Below the pieces are notes generated by a model, which did no database searches, was not told where the DNA came from, and was given only the letters and a program-made list of their open reading frames with translations. The translations under genes and the position numbers were made by a program. A stretch of 64,000 nt of DNA, from assembly GCA_964454645.1 (NCBI GenBank), contig CAYVTM010000010.1, positions 6,697 through 70,696 of the forward strand, written 5' to 3'. The stretch comes from CAYVTM01 sp964454645. GTDB taxonomy: Bacteria > Bacteroidota > Bacteroidia > Sphingobacteriales > Sphingobacteriaceae. This document shows positions 55,704 to 63,534 of this stretch, piece after piece (position 1 is the stretch's first letter; each line of letters begins with the position of its first letter).

Positions 55704-56845
55704 TGTTAAGCTTCGATACTTTTTTGGAACAAACGGTCTTAGGGAATAAAGTCGAAAACCTGTTGTGGTTCTTCGGTATCCTGATCATTGGACTGCCCTT
55801 TCTTCGCCAGGTTTCCAAAATATTTAACCGTTTATTTTATAGATTGTTCAAACGCTTTTCGGCAGAGATCAGAGCAGAAAAATTTATAGAATTACTGCTG
55901 AGGCCGGTGCAGTCCTTATTATTAATTCTGCTTCTGTATATAGCGATCAATCGCCTGGATTACCCTTTACATGAAGTTTTTTTTAAACGGAAAGATATCG
56001 AAGTCCATTACATCGATATTATAGATAAGCTTTTCTTATTCTCCTTTCTCCTGATCTTCTTTTGGGTATTAACACGAATAGTGGATTACATTTCATTGGT
56101 TTTAGCTTACAAAGCGAGCCTCACCGAATCTAAATCCGACGACCAGCTGGTTCCTTTTGTAAAAGAGTTGGCAAAAATAATCGTTGGCATAGCAGGTTTG
56201 TTTGTGTTACTGGGTTTGGTCTTTGAAGTAAATGTGCTTACCTTAATTACCGGCCTGGGCATCGGAGGAGTTGCCATTGCTTTAGCTGCAAAACAAAGTC
56301 TCGAAGACTTATTGGCTTCGTTTGTTATTTTCTTCGACAAGCCTTTTGTTGTAGGGGATTTAATCCGTATTGACAATATTGAAGGAACCGTAGAAAAGGT
56401 AGGATTCAGGAGCTCGCATATCAAGACGGGAGACAAAAGCGTTATCAGCATTCCTAACCGTAAAATGATTGACAGCTATTTGGAGAACCTGACCTTGCGT
56501 GATTTCCGAAGAGAAAAGTTTAGCTTGGGATTAACGTACGATACTTCGCCGGAAACACTTCGTACAATAATCGGAGAGATCAATCAAATGATCAGTTCTC
56601 AAAAACATTGTAAGCCCGATGGCCCGGTTATTTTTAAAGAATTCGGTGATTCCGCATTAATTTTACGATTACAGTATTATATCGATATGATGGACCACAA
56701 TGCTTATTTAAAAGTGAAAGAGGAAGTGAATTTTAAGATCCTGGATATTGTCTATAAAAACGGAGCATCCCTGGCATTCCCTACACGTACGATTATTCAT
56801 AGTTATGCAGACAGCCCCAAAACCGGCCCGGAAACAAAACATTGA
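55700..56845 (+). CDS. Mechanosensitive ion channel (MscS family)
   Basis: This 381-residue inner-membrane protein has hydrophobic segments near residues 22-37, 65-85 and 112-135. These lead to the pore-lining helix region around 165-205 (LAKIIVGIAGLFVLLGLVFEV, TGLGIGGVAIALAAKQSLEDLLASF). The family's beta domain follows (DKPFVVGDLIRIDNIEGTVEKVGFRSSHIK, VISIPNRKMIDS), then a C-terminal alpha/beta domain. MscS channels open on membrane tension to release solutes. The start ATG overlaps the dehydrogenase stop by four bases, so translation may be coupled. Confidence 0.95.
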   Translation: MMLSFDTFLEQTVLGNKVENLLWFFGILIIGLPFLRQVSKIFNRLFYRLFKRFSAEIRAEKFIELLLRPVQSLLLILLLYIAINRLDYPLHEVFFKRKDIEVHYIDIIDKLFLFSFLLIFFWVLTRIVDYISLVLAYKASLTESKSDDQLVPFVKELAKIIVGIAGLFVLLGLVFEVNVLTLITGLGIGGVAIALAAKQSLEDLLASFVIFFDKPFVVGDLIRIDNIEGTVEKVGFRSSHIKTGDKSVISIPNRKMIDSYLENLTLRDFRREKFSLGLTYDTSPETLRTIIGEINQMISSQKHCKPDGPVIFKEFGDSALILRLQYYIDMMDHNAYLKVKEEVNFKILDIVYKNGASLAFPTRTIIHSYADSPKTGPETKH

Positions 56846-56894
56846 TTTAGGTATGATAATTGTTGCGCAAGAACTCAAACTAAACAAAAATTAA

Positions 56895-57731
56895 ATGAAT
56901 AAAAAACTACTTATCGGACTCCTATTAGTTTTGGGTATCATCCTGAACGATAGCATGAATAATCCTGTCGCATCAAACATTACCGGAGCACCCGCCGGCA
57001 GAACAGGATCTCCGGGAGATAATAATATGACTTGCGCCATCTCCGGATGTCATAACAGTTTCCCGCTTCAGTTTCGCGGGAATTTAATAAGCAGCAATAT
57101 ACCTGAGGAAGGATATACTCCGGGTGAGACTTATACGGTTACCGCAAGCATTGTATCTCCAGACAGAAACCGTTTTGGTTTCCAGGTTTCTCCTCAAAAT
57201 GCAGATGGAACGAAATTAGGTACAATGATAATAACCGATGCAGCAAGCATGCAATTGTTAAGCTCCGGAAAATATATTACCCATAAAAGTGGTGTTGGCG
57301 TGACCGGAACGGGAGGAAAAACATGGTCCTTCGACTGGACAGCGCCGGCAACGGGCACCGGTGATGTTACCTTCTATGGAGCATTTAATATTGCTAATGC
57401 GAACGGTAATACATTGGGAGATACGATTGTCAGAACAGAATTTGTAGTGACAGAAAAACAAGAAACAAATTCAGTTATTTCAAAGCACTATAATCCGGAA
57501 ATAAAAGCGTACCCCAACCCATTCGACCGGGAAACAATAGTTGAATTTGGAAAGACACTTTACAATGCACAATTAGAGGTGTATGATATGCGGGGTAAAT
57601 TATTGAAAAGTTATACAGGTATTTATGCCGGCAGCTTTACGCTTACTAAAGATGATCTTTCACCGGGATTATATCTTGTGAAAGTAAGTACGAACAGTGA
57701 GCTGATGAATGCACGGGTTATTGTAAAATGA
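56895..57731 (+). CDS. T9SS-secreted choice-of-anchor V-like protein with CX4CH motif
   Basis: A 278-residue exported protein with a signal segment (KKLLIGLLLVLGIILND). GAPAGRTGSPGD leads into C-A-I-S-G-C-H (CX4CH), then a beta-sandwich of about 130 residues (YTPGETYTVTASIV, RFGFQVSPQNADG, GKTWSFDWTAPATGTGDVTFYGAFN). This resembles choice-of-anchor V/reeler-like domains of Bacteroidota. A type A T9SS sorting domain of about 75 residues completes it (KAYPNPFDRETIVEF to GLYLVKVS). The CX4CH could bind haem or another metal; this is inference. Its own terminator follows. Confidence 0.85.
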   Translation: MNKKLLIGLLLVLGIILNDSMNNPVASNITGAPAGRTGSPGDNNMTCAISGCHNSFPLQFRGNLISSNIPEEGYTPGETYTVTASIVSPDRNRFGFQVSPQNADGTKLGTMIITDAASMQLLSSGKYITHKSGVGVTGTGGKTWSFDWTAPATGTGDVTFYGAFNIANANGNTLGDTIVRTEFVVTEKQETNSVISKHYNPEIKAYPNPFDRETIVEFGKTLYNAQLEVYDMRGKLLKSYTGIYAGSFTLTKDDLSPGLYLVKVSTNSELMNARVIVK

Positions 57732-57749
57732 TCCGAAACAGGCATTACG

Positions 57750-57782
57750 AAAAAAGCGCTTCAAATTTCGAAGCGCTTTTTT
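57750..57782. terminator. Bidirectional terminator between convergent genes
   Basis: AAAAAAGCGCTTC pairs with GAAGCGCTTTTTT around a seven-base loop. Symmetric A and T runs allow termination of both the plus-strand secreted protein gene and the minus-strand cysteine-pair gene. Confidence 0.92.
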
Positions 57783-57812
57783 GTTTGAAAAAACTAATAA
57801 ATCAAACGAAAA

Positions 57813-58073
57813 TTAATTTGCAGTTTTTTTGGTTTTAGTTTCCGATTTTTTAGCTGCATCTAAAGATGCTTTTTTTGCACTGCCTTCTTTTGAGCAACAA
57901 GCTTTTTTGTCTTTAGCGCTTGTTGAAGATGCAGCAGGCGCAGCTGCTGATAAGCTTGCGGTTTTAGCAGTTTCTTTTTTGCAACAAGCTTTTTTTCCTT
58001 TTTCATCACCATGTGCCATTGCAACGAAAGAACATGCAATAACAAAAGCGAACATTAAAATTGATTTTTTCAT
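57813..58073 (-). CDS. Small exported protein with repeated KKACC motifs
   Basis: An 86-residue protein with a signal peptide (MKKSILMFAFVIACSFVAMAHG). The mature chain is lysine-, alanine- and serine-rich. It carries two copies of a short KKACC(S/K)KE unit, near residues 27-34 and 57-64, so it has two vicinal cysteine pairs. There is no known domain. Paired cysteines with lysine-rich tails could bind metal or redox-cycle in the periplasm, but this is inference. The open frame, signal and terminator support a real gene. I could not identify close relatives. Confidence 0.75.
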   Translation of the reverse strand: MKKSILMFAFVIACSFVAMAHGDEKGKKACCKKETAKTASLSAAAPAASSTSAKDKKACCSKEGSAKKASLDAAKKSETKTKKTAN

Positions 58074-58145
58074 ATTGGTTAAAATTATATGTCTGTGTAA
58101 AAAACTAAACGTAAAGTTAAGGATTATATTTTAGTAGTCAATAAT

Positions 58146-58805
58146 TTATGAAAAAGATGCAAGAGTGGTTTTTCCACCTTTTACATTCTGATTGAGACCA
58201 ACCTCAATTTTTGTGCCTAAGGGTAAAAATACATCTACTCTCGAGCCAAACTTAATAAACCCGAATTCTCTGCCCTGAACTACCGGATCGCCCTCTTTTA
58301 CATAATAGCAGATTCTTCTTGCCAAAGCGCCTGCAATTTGTCTGAACAATATTTCTGCACCGTTACCCGCATGTTTTACGACGATTGTCGTGCGCTCATT
58401 TTCTGTAGATGATTTGGGATGCCAGGCAACCAAATATAAACCCGGATGATATTTAACGTATTTTACTATACCCGAAACCGGATTCCGGTTTACATGCACA
58501 TTGACAGGGGACATAAATATAGAAACCTGAATGCGTTTATCTTTAAAATATTCGGTCTCTTCTACTTCTTCAATCACTACTACTTTTCCATCGGCGGGAG
58601 CAAGAATATGTTGCTCGTTAATGGGCGTATGCACATGCGGATTACGAAAAAACTGTAGAATGATAACTAAAATAAAAACGGAAAGAGAGTAACCCAACAT
58701 ACGAACCCAGCTGATATCTGATGCAAAATAATGGGTTAAAAAATTTATCAGCGCACAAACTGCTATACTCAGTAAAATAGAAACGTAACCTTCTCTGTGA
58801 ATCAT
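58146..58805 (-). CDS. psd: Phosphatidylserine decarboxylase family protein
   Basis: Psd decarboxylates phosphatidylserine to phosphatidylethanolamine, the main Bacteroidota phospholipid, at the inner membrane with a pyruvoyl cofactor made by self-cleavage. The 219 residues fit the short Psd group. Two membrane segments at the N-terminus (about 9-26 and 36-51) lead to the core: FFRNPHV, ILAPADGKVV, VSIFMSPVNVHVNRNPV (whose histidine is catalytic), YLVAWHPKSSTENERT and FGFIKFGSRVDVFLP. The FGS(R) at 186-188 is the self-cleavage glycine-serine site. It lies 17 bp downstream of the glutamate dehydrogenase gene and in the same run as cdsA. Confidence 0.95.
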   Translation of the reverse strand: MIHREGYVSILLSIAVCALINFLTHYFASDISWVRMLGYSLSVFILVIILQFFRNPHVHTPINEQHILAPADGKVVVIEEVEETEYFKDKRIQVSIFMSPVNVHVNRNPVSGIVKYVKYHPGLYLVAWHPKSSTENERTTIVVKHAGNGAEILFRQIAGALARRICYYVKEGDPVVQGREFGFIKFGSRVDVFLPLGTKIEVGLNQNVKGGKTTLASFS

Positions 58806-58822
58806 GTCGAATTAATTTAAAA

Positions 58823-60097
58823 TTAAAAACCTCCGCGAAGCTTTTGAGTCATCGCTACTTTTTCTATAGCTACAATATATGCAGCAATGCGCATACTCGT
58901 ATTATATTTAACCGATGTTTGATAAACATTTTCAAAAGCTTCTTTCATGGTACGGTCGGCACGACGATTTACGCGCTCTTCTGTCCAGTAATAACCTAAG
59001 CGGTTTTGTACCCATTCGAAATAGGAAACAGTAACACCGCCCGCATTTGCTAAAATATCGGGGACCACCATAATCCCTTTTTCGTCCAAGATATCGTCGG
59101 CATTTGCCATGGTCGGGCCGTTAGCTCCTTCAACAATTAGTTTGGCGCGAATCTTATGTGCATTATGTATTCCGATCTGATCCTGCAATGCGGCAGGAAC
59201 TAAAATATCTACATCTAAAGTTAATAATTCTTCGTTGCTTATTTTTTCTGCTTTATTATATCCTTCGAGCTGACGACTGTTTGCTTCCGAATAGTCCAGG
59301 GCTTCGTTAATATCTATTCCGTCTGCATTATAATAAGCTCCGCTGATATCCGATATCGCAACAATTTTTATTCCCTGCAATGCCAGTAACTTGGCTGAAG
59401 TTGACCCCACGTTTCCGAACCCCTGAATTGCTGCACTGGCTGTTTGCGGATTAATTTTTAGTTTATTTAAAGCCGAACGGGTAGCAACCATTACTCCGCG
59501 GCCGGTAGCTTCTGTACGGCCTTTAGATCCTCCCAATACCAGAGGTTTCCCGGTAACTACTGCCGGACTCGAATACCCTTTGATTTTCGAATACTCATCC
59601 ATCAGCCAGGCCATTTCTTGCTGACCCGTACCCATATCCGGAGCCGGGATATCCTTTTCGGGACCAAATACATCCGACATGGCCGAAGTATAGGCTCGTG
59701 TTAAACGCTCTAATTCGCCTTTCGACATTTTTCGTGGATTACATTTTATGCCTCCTTTGGCACCCCCGAATGGAATATTTACAACCGCCGACTTCCAGGT
59801 CATCCAGGCGGCTAATGCTTTTACTTCATCCAAATCTACATCCATCGCATAGCGGATACCGCCTTTACCCGGACCTAAATTAACATTATGTACAACTCTG
59901 AAACCTTCGAAAACACGTATGCGCCCATCATCCATAGTTACCGGCAAATTTACAATTACCTGTTTGGCAGGAGATTTTAACATATTATAAGCGTCTTCAT
60001 CCAGACCGATCATCTTTGCTGCAATATCAAACCGGGACATCATCGATTCGAAAGGATTAACGGGTACAGGTGTCATAACACGTTGGCTTATGCTCAT
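58823..60097 (-). CDS. Glutamate dehydrogenase (Glu/Leu/Phe/Val family)
   Basis: The 424 residues match hexameric NAD(P)-dependent glutamate dehydrogenases. The substrate-binding lysine region GPGKGGIRYAMDVDLDEVKALA lies near 75-96, and the catalytic FGGAKGGIKCNP near 110-121 (K114). The Rossmann motif IQGFGNVGSTSAKLLALQGIKI and the ending ILANAGGVTVSYFEWVQNR are also present. It interconverts glutamate with 2-oxoglutarate and ammonia. It sits between cdsA and psd on the same strand, within 26 and 17 bp of them, so it is probably co-transcribed. A second family member is encoded at 54477-55703. Confidence 0.93.
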   Translation of the reverse strand: MSISQRVMTPVPVNPFESMMSRFDIAAKMIGLDEDAYNMLKSPAKQVIVNLPVTMDDGRIRVFEGFRVVHNVNLGPGKGGIRYAMDVDLDEVKALAAWMTWKSAVVNIPFGGAKGGIKCNPRKMSKGELERLTRAYTSAMSDVFGPEKDIPAPDMGTGQQEMAWLMDEYSKIKGYSSPAVVTGKPLVLGGSKGRTEATGRGVMVATRSALNKLKINPQTASAAIQGFGNVGSTSAKLLALQGIKIVAISDISGAYYNADGIDINEALDYSEANSRQLEGYNKAEKISNEELLTLDVDILVPAALQDQIGIHNAHKIRAKLIVEGANGPTMANADDILDEKGIMVVPDILANAGGVTVSYFEWVQNRLGYYWTEERVNRRADRTMKEAFENVYQTSVKYNTSMRIAAYIVAIEKVAMTQKLRGGF

Positions 60098-60123
60098 TCT
60101 TAAATTTTAAAAATTCCGCTAAT

Positions 60124-60936
60124 CTATAAAAAAAGAAGCAGATAGAAATATACAACAGGTGCCGCTAATAATAATCCGTCGAACCGGTCCATAATACCTC
60201 CGTGCCCGGGTAATAAATTTCCGGAATCTTTTACGGATACACTTCGCTTGAACATCGATTCTATTAAATCTCCATAAGTTCCGAAAACAACTACCCATAC
60301 GGAAAGTATCAGCCAATGTCCCACAGATAGAACGGAAAAATAAACAGACAGGATATAGGCACATACTAAGCTTAAAATCAAACCTCCGAAAAACCCTTCC
60401 CATGATTTCTTGGGAGATATACGTTCAAATAACCGGTTCTTTCCAAAGGATACACCAATTAAATATGCTCCCGAATCATTGGCCCATAACAGAAAAATAA
60501 CACCCAGGGGAATGCTGTAATTGAATGTTCCATCAGCCATAAAAGCCAGGGAACAAAACAATGCAAGAGGTATGGAACAATAGAGGATGCCCAATATTTT
60601 TTTCGAAAGAATATCGAAAGGCTTCTCTTCTTTACGATATAATTCCCGAATGCCCATCAGAACCAATAAAAAAGCAGGTATAGCAATGTATTTCAGCGGG
60701 AGAAGATCCGCCTGAATACATACGATATTTAAAAAAAGTAAAACGCCGGTAAGCAAGGGTAATTTATCTTTTTGATTTTGCTCTTCGTTAAAAATAAGCC
60801 TGTAAAACTCGTTTAAGCTTAAACCCACGATAAGCCCGAATAAGGCAATGAGTGTATAAGCATTGTAGCTTATCCCCGCTATACAAACGATACCGAAAAA
60901 CAATGCAGTGATTACCCGTGTAAGGAAGTTGTTCAT
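60124..60936 (-). CDS. cdsA: Phosphatidate cytidylyltransferase CdsA
   Basis: CdsA makes CDP-diacylglycerol from phosphatidate and CTP, the precursor of all glycerophospholipids. The 270-residue protein has about eight hydrophobic segments. The family signature occurs near the middle to end: WANDSGAYLIGVSFGKNRLFERISPKKSWEGFFGGL, where SPKKSWEG is hallmark, and GNLLPGHGGIMDRFDGLLLAAPVVYF near the end. The start overlaps the end of the DUF2007 gene by four bases. It is upstream of gdh and psd, giving a phospholipid operon. Confidence 0.97.
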   Translation of the reverse strand: MNNFLTRVITALFFGIVCIAGISYNAYTLIALFGLIVGLSLNEFYRLIFNEEQNQKDKLPLLTGVLLFLNIVCIQADLLPLKYIAIPAFLLVLMGIRELYRKEEKPFDILSKKILGILYCSIPLALFCSLAFMADGTFNYSIPLGVIFLLWANDSGAYLIGVSFGKNRLFERISPKKSWEGFFGGLILSLVCAYILSVYFSVLSVGHWLILSVWVVVFGTYGDLIESMFKRSVSVKDSGNLLPGHGGIMDRFDGLLLAAPVVYFYLLLFL

Positions 60937-61139
60937 AATTCGTTTCTGATTATTATCTCAATGGCACGATCGAAATAATCGGGATGAATATACAGTTCTA
61001 CTTCACCAAAAGATAAATAAGAAGAATCTTTTTTATTTAATTCCACAACATGTATATCGTGGTCTTTTAATACCGAACTCACAATGGCGGCATGATAAGG
61101 GCTTTCGGAAGTATATATTTTAATCCAGTCTTTTTCCAT
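60933..61139 (-). CDS. DUF2007 domain protein
   Basis: A 68-residue cytoplasmic protein of the DUF2007 type, recognisable from WIKIYTSESPYHAAIVSSVLKD, VELNKKDSSYL and the ELYIHPDYFDRAIEII end. The family has a small ferredoxin-like fold and unknown function. It overlaps cdsA by four bases and is separated by only a few bases from the CPBP gene, so it belongs to the same unit. This gene order is frequent in Bacteroidota. Confidence 0.88.
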   Translation of the reverse strand: MEKDWIKIYTSESPYHAAIVSSVLKDHDIHVVELNKKDSSYLSFGEVELYIHPDYFDRAIEIIIRNEL

Positions 61140-61143
61140 AGAA

Positions 61144-62052
61144 TTAAGGAGCAGGTTTTACTTTTTTATTCCAGAAATAAATCAGGATAAAGCTAAGTAT
61201 AAAGCTAATCAGGATTAAGGGAATACCAAAGTTTTCTTCCCGGTTGATGTCGACAGGAATGTAGCCTTTTTTAAATAAATAATGTGCAATAACAGCAGTA
61301 GCGTTGTTAAAAAAATGAGCAAGTATAGGTACGAATAAAGATCCGCTCCATATAAACGAATATCCTAATAAGGCTCCTAAAACCAATCGTGGGACAAAGC
61401 CTAAGAACTGCATGTGAAATGCACTGAAAATAACAGCCGATATCCAAACCCCCCAGTGTATGCTTTGTGTTTTTTCGATAATCAGGCGTTGTAAAATTCC
61501 TCTGAAAATTAATTCTTCACCAAAAGCAGCTAATACAGCAATGATGAGTATGTTGATAAACAGCCCGCCTAAACTATCTACATTTAAAAAAGCTTCGGTA
61601 AGAGCTGTAGCATGGGCTTCACTCGCGCGCATCCATTTGTCTAATCCCGATAAAAAAGAGGGCAGCTGTATGCCTTCATTCCAGGTAATTAAAAAAGCAA
61701 TAGCGGGAGTAGAAACCAGCATCAACACTATAGCCAGCGAATAGTGTATGCCGGGAGTTCTCTTTAATTGAAAATAAGAAGCTGCATTTCCCTCATAAAA
61801 ATAGGCATATACATTTGCCGGGATGATAAACATAAAACTTACCTGCATCAGCTGCATAAATTTCAATATGTTTATATGAAGTGGATTACCGCTATTCGAA
61901 GAAAATATGCCCGGATCGCTCAGAGGATTCAATCCGAATAAAGGTTTGATGAGCGCAAAGGATAAAACAGATCCGATGATTAACCCGCTCAGCATCAGAA
62001 ATATTAACACACTAATCTGTCCCCAAAATCCACGGTCTCTTAAATAGCTCAT
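61144..62052 (-). CDS. CPBP family intramembrane metalloprotease
   Basis: A 302-residue protein with about eight membrane segments. The CPBP (Rce1-like) motif is at residues 179-184 (EELIFRG), preceded by AVLAAFG and followed by SAVIFSAFHMQFLGFVPRL and ILAHFFNNATAV, the histidine-containing motifs 2 and 3. Family members process membrane proteins or peptides; many bacterial ones relate to bacteriocin self-protection, but here the context is lipid synthesis. It is the first gene of the minus-strand operon and diverges from dusB across 45 bp. Confidence 0.92.
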   Translation of the reverse strand: MSYLRDRGFWGQISVLIFLMLSGLIIGSVLSFALIKPLFGLNPLSDPGIFSSNSGNPLHINILKFMQLMQVSFMFIIPANVYAYFYEGNAASYFQLKRTPGIHYSLAIVLMLVSTPAIAFLITWNEGIQLPSFLSGLDKWMRASEAHATALTEAFLNVDSLGGLFINILIIAVLAAFGEELIFRGILQRLIIEKTQSIHWGVWISAVIFSAFHMQFLGFVPRLVLGALLGYSFIWSGSLFVPILAHFFNNATAVIAHYLFKKGYIPVDINREENFGIPLILISFILSFILIYFWNKKVKPAP

Positions 62053-62076
62053 TATTAGGTAATAATTTATTTTTTG

Positions 62077-62084
62077 TAGCTTTG
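62077..62084 (+). promoter_or_regulatory. Candidate -7 box of the dusB promoter
   Basis: TAGCTTTG fits TAnnTTTG and lies 13 bp before the dusB ATG in the 45-bp divergent spacer. The matching -33 element would fall near the start of the CPBP gene and is not clear. Confidence 0.4.
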
Positions 62085-62097
62085 CAGCTTATAAATT

Positions 62098-63087
62098 ATG
62101 GTAAAGATAGGAAATATCAATTTAGGTAAGATGCCTCTTTTACTGGCGCCGATGGAAGATGTCAGTGACCCTCCGTTTCGTTTCGTTTGTAAACAAAACG
62201 GGGTGGATATGATGTACACTGAATTTATTTCTTCCGAAGGACTTATTCGCCACGCGGCGAAAAGTAAACAGAAGCTCGATATTTTTGAATATGAACGCCC
62301 TATTGGAATACAGATTTTCGGAAGCAATATCGAATCGATGCGTGAAGCAACCGAGATAGCTACAGCGGCTAATCCCGATTTAATAGATATTAATTATGGC
62401 TGTCCCGTAAAAAATGTTGCCTGTAAAGGTGCCGGAGCAAGCTTATTACAGGATATCGATAAGATGGTGCAAATGACCGAAGCGGTTGTAAAAGCTACAC
62501 ATTTGCCGGTTACTGTAAAAACGCGATTGGGTTGGGATGATAACACCAAAAATGTGGTTGCCGTTGCAGAACGTTTGCAGGACATCGGTATTCAGGCGCT
62601 TACCATTCATGGCCGTACACGCTCTCAGATGTACAAGGGGCATGCCGACTGGGCCCTGATACGCGAAGTGAAAAAAAATCCTCGTATGTCTATTCCTGTT
62701 TTCGGGAATGGGGATATAGATTCACCGGAAAAAGCGATGTTGTGGATGAAAGAATACGAAGTGGACGGAATCATGATCGGGCGTGCCTCTATCGGATATC
62801 CCTGGATATTCAGAGAAATAAAACACTATTATGAGCATGGCGAAAAGCTTGCACCACCAACACTTTCAGAACGTGTGGAAACCTGCCGCTTACATTTTAT
62901 AAAATCGATTGAATGGAAAGGAATGAAGACCGGAATTTTTGAAATGCGCCGTCATTATGCGAATTATTTCAAAGGATTGGAGCATAGCAAAGAATACAGA
63001 ATGCGATTGGTGAGCTCAGAGAATGCAGAAGAAATAAATGCAATTTTAGATGAGATAAAAGTTGCATTTGAAGAAATTCCTGCATAA
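62098..63087 (+). CDS. dusB: tRNA-dihydrouridine synthase (DusB-type)
   Basis: Dus enzymes reduce uridines in the tRNA D-loop with FMN and NADPH. The 329-residue protein has the TIM-barrel hallmarks LAPMEDVSDPPFR near 16-28, IGIQIFGSNI near 69-78, and IDINYGCPVKNVACKGAGASLL with the catalytic-type cysteine at 102 in the GCP motif. VKTRLGWDD, ALTIHGRTRSQMYKGHADW, VFGNGDI and DGIMIGRASIGYPWIF follow. The C-terminal helical domain is complete. DusB-type is the best fit. apaG follows on the same strand. Confidence 0.95.
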   Translation: MVKIGNINLGKMPLLLAPMEDVSDPPFRFVCKQNGVDMMYTEFISSEGLIRHAAKSKQKLDIFEYERPIGIQIFGSNIESMREATEIATAANPDLIDINYGCPVKNVACKGAGASLLQDIDKMVQMTEAVVKATHLPVTVKTRLGWDDNTKNVVAVAERLQDIGIQALTIHGRTRSQMYKGHADWALIREVKKNPRMSIPVFGNGDIDSPEKAMLWMKEYEVDGIMIGRASIGYPWIFREIKHYYEHGEKLAPPTLSERVETCRLHFIKSIEWKGMKTGIFEMRRHYANYFKGLEHSKEYRMRLVSSENAEEINAILDEIKVAFEEIPA

Positions 63088-63135
63088 TAGTTTTTTCTGA
63101 ATAGCATAATAATTTTATATTTACCGTACATCCCA

Positions 63136-63534
63136 ATGAAAAAAGCTATGGTTGCAAAAATTACTGAAGGCGTAAAAGTAACGGTTGAGACAAATTATCA
63201 ACCGGAATATTCGAATCCGGCAAACGCTCATTTTATGTTTGCATACCGTGTAATTATCGAAAACCTTAGCGATTATACGGTTCAGCTTTTATCGCGTCAT
63301 TGGGATATTTTCGATTCTAATGGAACACTTCGCGAAGTAGAAGGTGAAGGTGTTGTCGGCATACAGCCTATACTGGATCCCGGACAAACGCACGAATATG
63401 TGTCCGGGTGTAATTTAAAAACAGAGATGGGAAAAATGAGTGGTACCTATACGTTCCGACGCATGTCCGATAACAAAAAATTTCCCGTTACTATTCCTGA
63501 ATTCGAATTAATTTGTCCCTTTAAGATGAATTAA
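63136..63534 (+). CDS. apaG: ApaG domain protein
   Basis: ApaG-type proteins are small fibronectin III-like beta-sandwiches. The 132 residues include ITEGVKVTVETNYQPEYSN, FAYRVIIENLSDYTVQLLSRHW, VEGEGVVGIQPILDPGQTHEYVSG and the ending ELICPFKMN. The start is given at 63136; an in-frame ATG 12 bp downstream would match the usual N-terminus equally well. The family is linked to divalent cation (Co/Mg) resistance, with no confirmed activity. It lies 48 bp after dusB and is probably co-transcribed with it. Confidence 0.93.
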   Translation: MKKAMVAKITEGVKVTVETNYQPEYSNPANAHFMFAYRVIIENLSDYTVQLLSRHWDIFDSNGTLREVEGEGVVGIQPILDPGQTHEYVSGCNLKTEMGKMSGTYTFRRMSDNKKFPVTIPEFELICPFKMN

